A stretch of DNA of 7,628 bases from a bacterium (GTDB lineage Bacteria; Bacillota; Clostridia; Christensenellales; CAG-138). A model generated the notes under the pieces. That model was given only the letters and a program-made list of their open reading frames with translations, was not told the origin of the DNA and made no database searches. Where the stretch lies: NCBI GenBank assembly GCA_029218485.1, contig JAQXRK010000002.1, positions 1-7,628 of the forward strand. The letters run 5' to 3'. Below are positions 5,945-7,628 of the stretch, one piece after another. The position numbers and the translations under genes are program-made. How positions within the stretch are numbered: position 1 is the first letter of the stretch; each line of letters starts with the position of its first letter.

Positions 5945-5991
5945 ATCTCATGGATACAACGACTACGATGGAACAGGAGTGATGAAGGAAC

Positions 5992-7011
5992 ATGAATCAG
6001 GTACGTTTTGCTCTCATTGGCTGCGGCGTGATCGCCAACTTCCACGCAACCGCGATCGAGCAGATCCCGGAAGCAACGCTCGTCGGCGTATACGATGAAT
6101 ACCGGCCCGGCGCGGAGCGGTTCGTCCAGACCCGCCCGGTGCAGATCTTCGACTCGCTCGAAGCCCTGCTCGCCTCGGATGAGGTGGACGCCGTCGGCAT
6201 CTGCACGCCCAGCGGCCTGCACACGCAGCAGGCGGTTGCCGCCATGCGCGCGGGCAAGCACGTCGTCGTGGAAAAGCCCATGAGCCTGTCGCTGGATGAC
6301 GCCGATCTGCTCATCCGCACGGCGAAGGAAACGGGCGTCAAGGTCTGCGTCATCTCGCAGTACCGCTTCTCGGACGCGGTGCAGGAGATCCGCCGCGCAA
6401 TCGACGCCGGCGCGTTCGGCCGCATCGTCTCCGGCAGCCTGCAGATGAAGTACTTCCGCTCGCACGAGTACTATGCCTCCGGCGGCTGGCGCGGCACCTG
6501 GGCCATGGACGGCGGCGGCTGCCTGATGAATCAGGGCATCCACGGCATCGATATGTTCCGCTACCTGATGGGGCCTGTCAAGTCGCTCACCGCCATCACC
6601 AAGACGCAGACGCGCCAGATTGAGGTGGAGGACAGCGCCGTCGCGGTGCTCGAATTCGCCAACGGCGCCGTCGGCACGCTCGAGGGCTCGACCACCTGCT
6701 ATCCCGGCTACCCGCGCCGCATCGAGATCTGTGGCGACGCCGGCAGCATCGTGCTCGAGGAGGATTCCATCCTGCGCTGGGACCTGCCGATCCCCTGCAA
6801 CCTGCCCGTGGGCAACGCGGCCAAGAACGTCGGCTCCTCCGACCCGAAGGCCATCCGCGTGGACGGCCATGTCAAGCAGATCGGCAACCTCGTGGACGCG
6901 GTGCTCCGCGGCACGCCGCTCATGGCCGACGCGGCCTCCGGCCGTCCGCCGCTCGAGATCATCCTCGCGGTGTACGAGTCGTCCAAGACCGGCAAGCCGG
7001 TGCTGTTCTGA
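5992..7011 (+). CDS. Gfo/Idh/MocA-family NAD(P)-dependent oxidoreductase
   Basis: A 339-residue cytoplasmic dehydrogenase of the family that oxidises or reduces sugars, inositols and related polyols; the length is typical (330-380). Residues 1-120 form a Rossmann domain: G-C-G-V-I-A at 10-15 binds the dinucleotide, D35 ends the second strand (an acidic residue there usually favours NAD over NADP), C-T-P-S-G-L-H is at 71-77 and V-E-K-P at 93-96 with the catalytic-type K95. The C-terminal alpha/beta domain carries G-G-G-C-L-M-N-Q-G-I-H-G-I-D at 174-187, where H184 is the expected catalytic histidine; N180 occupies the place of the aspartate in inositol dehydrogenase, an exchange also seen in other family members. 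A-A-K-E-T-like helices and the beta-sheet region 190-260 complete the fold. AAGGA at 5985-5989 is close to the start, only two bases away, with GGAG also at 5975-5978. The substrate is unknown. It sits after the transporter and VOC genes and probably acts in the same catabolic route. Confidence 0.94.
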   Translation: MNQVRFALIGCGVIANFHATAIEQIPEATLVGVYDEYRPGAERFVQTRPVQIFDSLEALLASDEVDAVGICTPSGLHTQQAVAAMRAGKHVVVEKPMSLSLDDADLLIRTAKETGVKVCVISQYRFSDAVQEIRRAIDAGAFGRIVSGSLQMKYFRSHEYYASGGWRGTWAMDGGGCLMNQGIHGIDMFRYLMGPVKSLTAITKTQTRQIEVEDSAVAVLEFANGAVGTLEGSTTCYPGYPRRIEICGDAGSIVLEEDSILRWDLPIPCNLPVGNAAKNVGSSDPKAIRVDGHVKQIGNLVDAVLRGTPLMADAASGRPPLEIILAVYESSKTGKPVLF

Positions 7012-7035
7012 CGAACAACCGGTGAACAGACCAAC

Positions 7036-7064
7036 AAACGGGATGCTATAGCAGCATCCCGTTT
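7036..7064. terminator. strong hairpin terminator between convergent genes
   Basis: AAACGGGATGCT (7036-7047) pairs perfectly with AGCATCCCGTTT (7053-7064), twelve pairs with a five-base loop. On the plus strand a T-rich stretch (7062-7076, interrupted by C, A) follows, fitting termination 25 bases after the dehydrogenase stop. On the minus strand the stem ends in TTTGTTGG, a weaker T-run, so it may also stop transcription of the convergent CvpA-family gene. Confidence 0.88.
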
Positions 7065-7070
7065 CTTCTT

Positions 7071-7214
7071 CATTTTGTCCCCGCACCGTTGACCGCCGGC
7101 CGGTTTGTCGGCAACGGCAGGCTTCGGCACGCAGCAGGCTTTATTCGCGCCCATCCTGCGCATATCCACCCGTCCAGCATGCTTTCACTTCGGGACGCGC
7201 CGCAAGCCCACGCA
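7071..7214. other. short gap between terminator and CvpA-family gene
   Basis: I see no gene or clear signal in these 144 bases beyond the foot of the terminator. They would be the 3' untranslated region of the minus-strand CvpA-family gene. Confidence 0.5.
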
Positions 7215-7628
7215 TTATGTGCCCGGAATCATGGGCAGGAAGACATTCGCCCGGTAGAAAAACTCGCCGAAGAACGATCCCTCCAGAAACTCGTACAGCC
7301 GCGGCAGCACCGTCAGCGCGATCGGCACGAGCAGAAACAGCAGAAACAGCAGCAGCACGCCGTGCAGCAGGCCCACGCCCGCGCCGATGAGGCCGTCCAG
7401 CCGCGTCAGCGCCGGGAAGCCGCCGCGCCCATGCGCCACGCATTCGACCACAAAGCCGATCACCAGCCTTGCCAGCACAAACACAAACAGCGCCGCGAGG
7501 ATGTTGATGACCACGCAGACGATCGTCTCGTTGAAATAGTCGCCCAGCGTCGTGATGCCGTCGGCGGCGAACGCCTCCACCGCGATGTTGTGCGCCACGC
7601 GGTCGCCCATCGGCAGCGGCATGTCCGC
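7215..7628 (-). CDS. CvpA-family membrane protein, N-terminus cut off by window edge
   Basis: The minus-strand frame is open to the right edge, including two codons beyond the ATG at 7622-7620, so at least 137 residues are visible and the start is probably outside. Two strong membrane helices are seen, at about residues 33-57 and 75-105 counted from that ATG. The second follows the R-L-D-G-L-I-G-A-G-V-G-L-L-H-G segment, which matches the conserved L-D-x-x-x-G-x-x-x-G-x-x-x-G region of CvpA (colicin V production) proteins. Complete members are about 160-220 residues with four helices, so the N-terminal part is missing here. CvpA proteins are inner-membrane proteins linked to envelope function and, in E. 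coli, colicin V export; their molecular role is unclear. It is convergent with the dehydrogenase and unlikely to belong to the transport locus. Confidence 0.8.
   Translation of the reverse strand, partial: ADMPLPMGDRVAHNIAVEAFAADGITTLGDYFNETIVCVVINILAALFVFVLARLVIGFVVECVAHGRGGFPALTRLDGLIGAGVGLLHGVLLLFLLFLLVPIALTVLPRLYEFLEGSFFGEFFYRANVFLPMIPGT

Larger units (their letters stand above)
5499..5991. other. 493-bp gene-free leader region with promoter, repeats and hairpins
   Basis: No plausible gene is present: the open frames have no ribosome binding site and are rich in Arg, Pro, Ala and Cys, as expected of chance frames in C-rich DNA. What it does hold, from left to right, is a hairpin (5548-5562), an extended -10 promoter (5680-5709), a palindrome plus 22-base direct repeat (5781-5837), and a run of hairpins (5886-5944) ending 47 bases before the dehydrogenase start. 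These are listed separately. Confidence 0.75.

Noticed and set aside
5499..5991. A degraded tctC or other pseudogene in the large gap
   Set aside because: None of the frames shows recognisable fragments of a binding protein or any other family, and the sequence is C-rich with repeats that break the frame.
5515..7086. 523-codon minus-strand frame across the dehydrogenase and its leader
   Set aside because: The composition is of the same shadow type, it crosses a strong terminator hairpin, and it overlaps a canonical Gfo/Idh/MocA gene.

Overview
The window looks like a chromosomal segment of a GC-rich, low-GC-type-signal bacterium, most likely a high-GC member of the Clostridia/Firmicutes. This is inferred from strong AGGAGG-like ribosome binding sites in front of nearly every gene, sigma-A-like promoters (TATAAT boxes standing out in very GC-rich DNA), and a CvpA-family gene of the Firmicute kind. 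The species cannot be named from the sequence alone.

Layout. Bases 1-360 hold no convincing gene, but they contain a 56-bp tandem repeat (about 140-277). Next come two closely spaced plus-strand genes: a one-component regulator with a LacI/periplasmic-binding-like sensor and a C-terminal LuxR-type helix-turn-helix (433-1575), then an MFS transporter resembling the organophosphate:phosphate antiporter (OPA) family (1588-2841). A hairpin follows (2868-2904). A short AT-rich spacer then carries a clear promoter (TATAAT at 3017-3022) for a second unit: tctB (3081-3608), tctA (3621-5147) and a small VOC/glyoxalase-fold protein (5181-5498). The 493-bp gap at 5499-5991 has no gene. It contains an extended -10 promoter, a palindrome, a 22-bp direct repeat and several hairpins, and it forms the leader of a Gfo/Idh/MocA-family dehydrogenase (5992-7011). 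A hairpin terminator (7036-7064) separates this gene from a convergent minus-strand CvpA-family gene that runs off the right edge (7215-7628).

How the parts may work together (inference). The region reads as a small-molecule uptake and catabolism locus: a ligand-sensing regulator, two transporter types that usually move organic anions (OPA-like MFS, and TctAB of the tripartite tricarboxylate transporter), and two enzymes (a metal-dependent VOC protein and a sugar/polyol-type NAD(P) dehydrogenase). The substrate-binding protein TctC, which TctAB needs, is not encoded in the window, so the substrate cannot be guessed from it. The most noteworthy items are the regulator's domain order, the missing TctC, and the long structured leader before the dehydrogenase with mutually exclusive RNA pairings.
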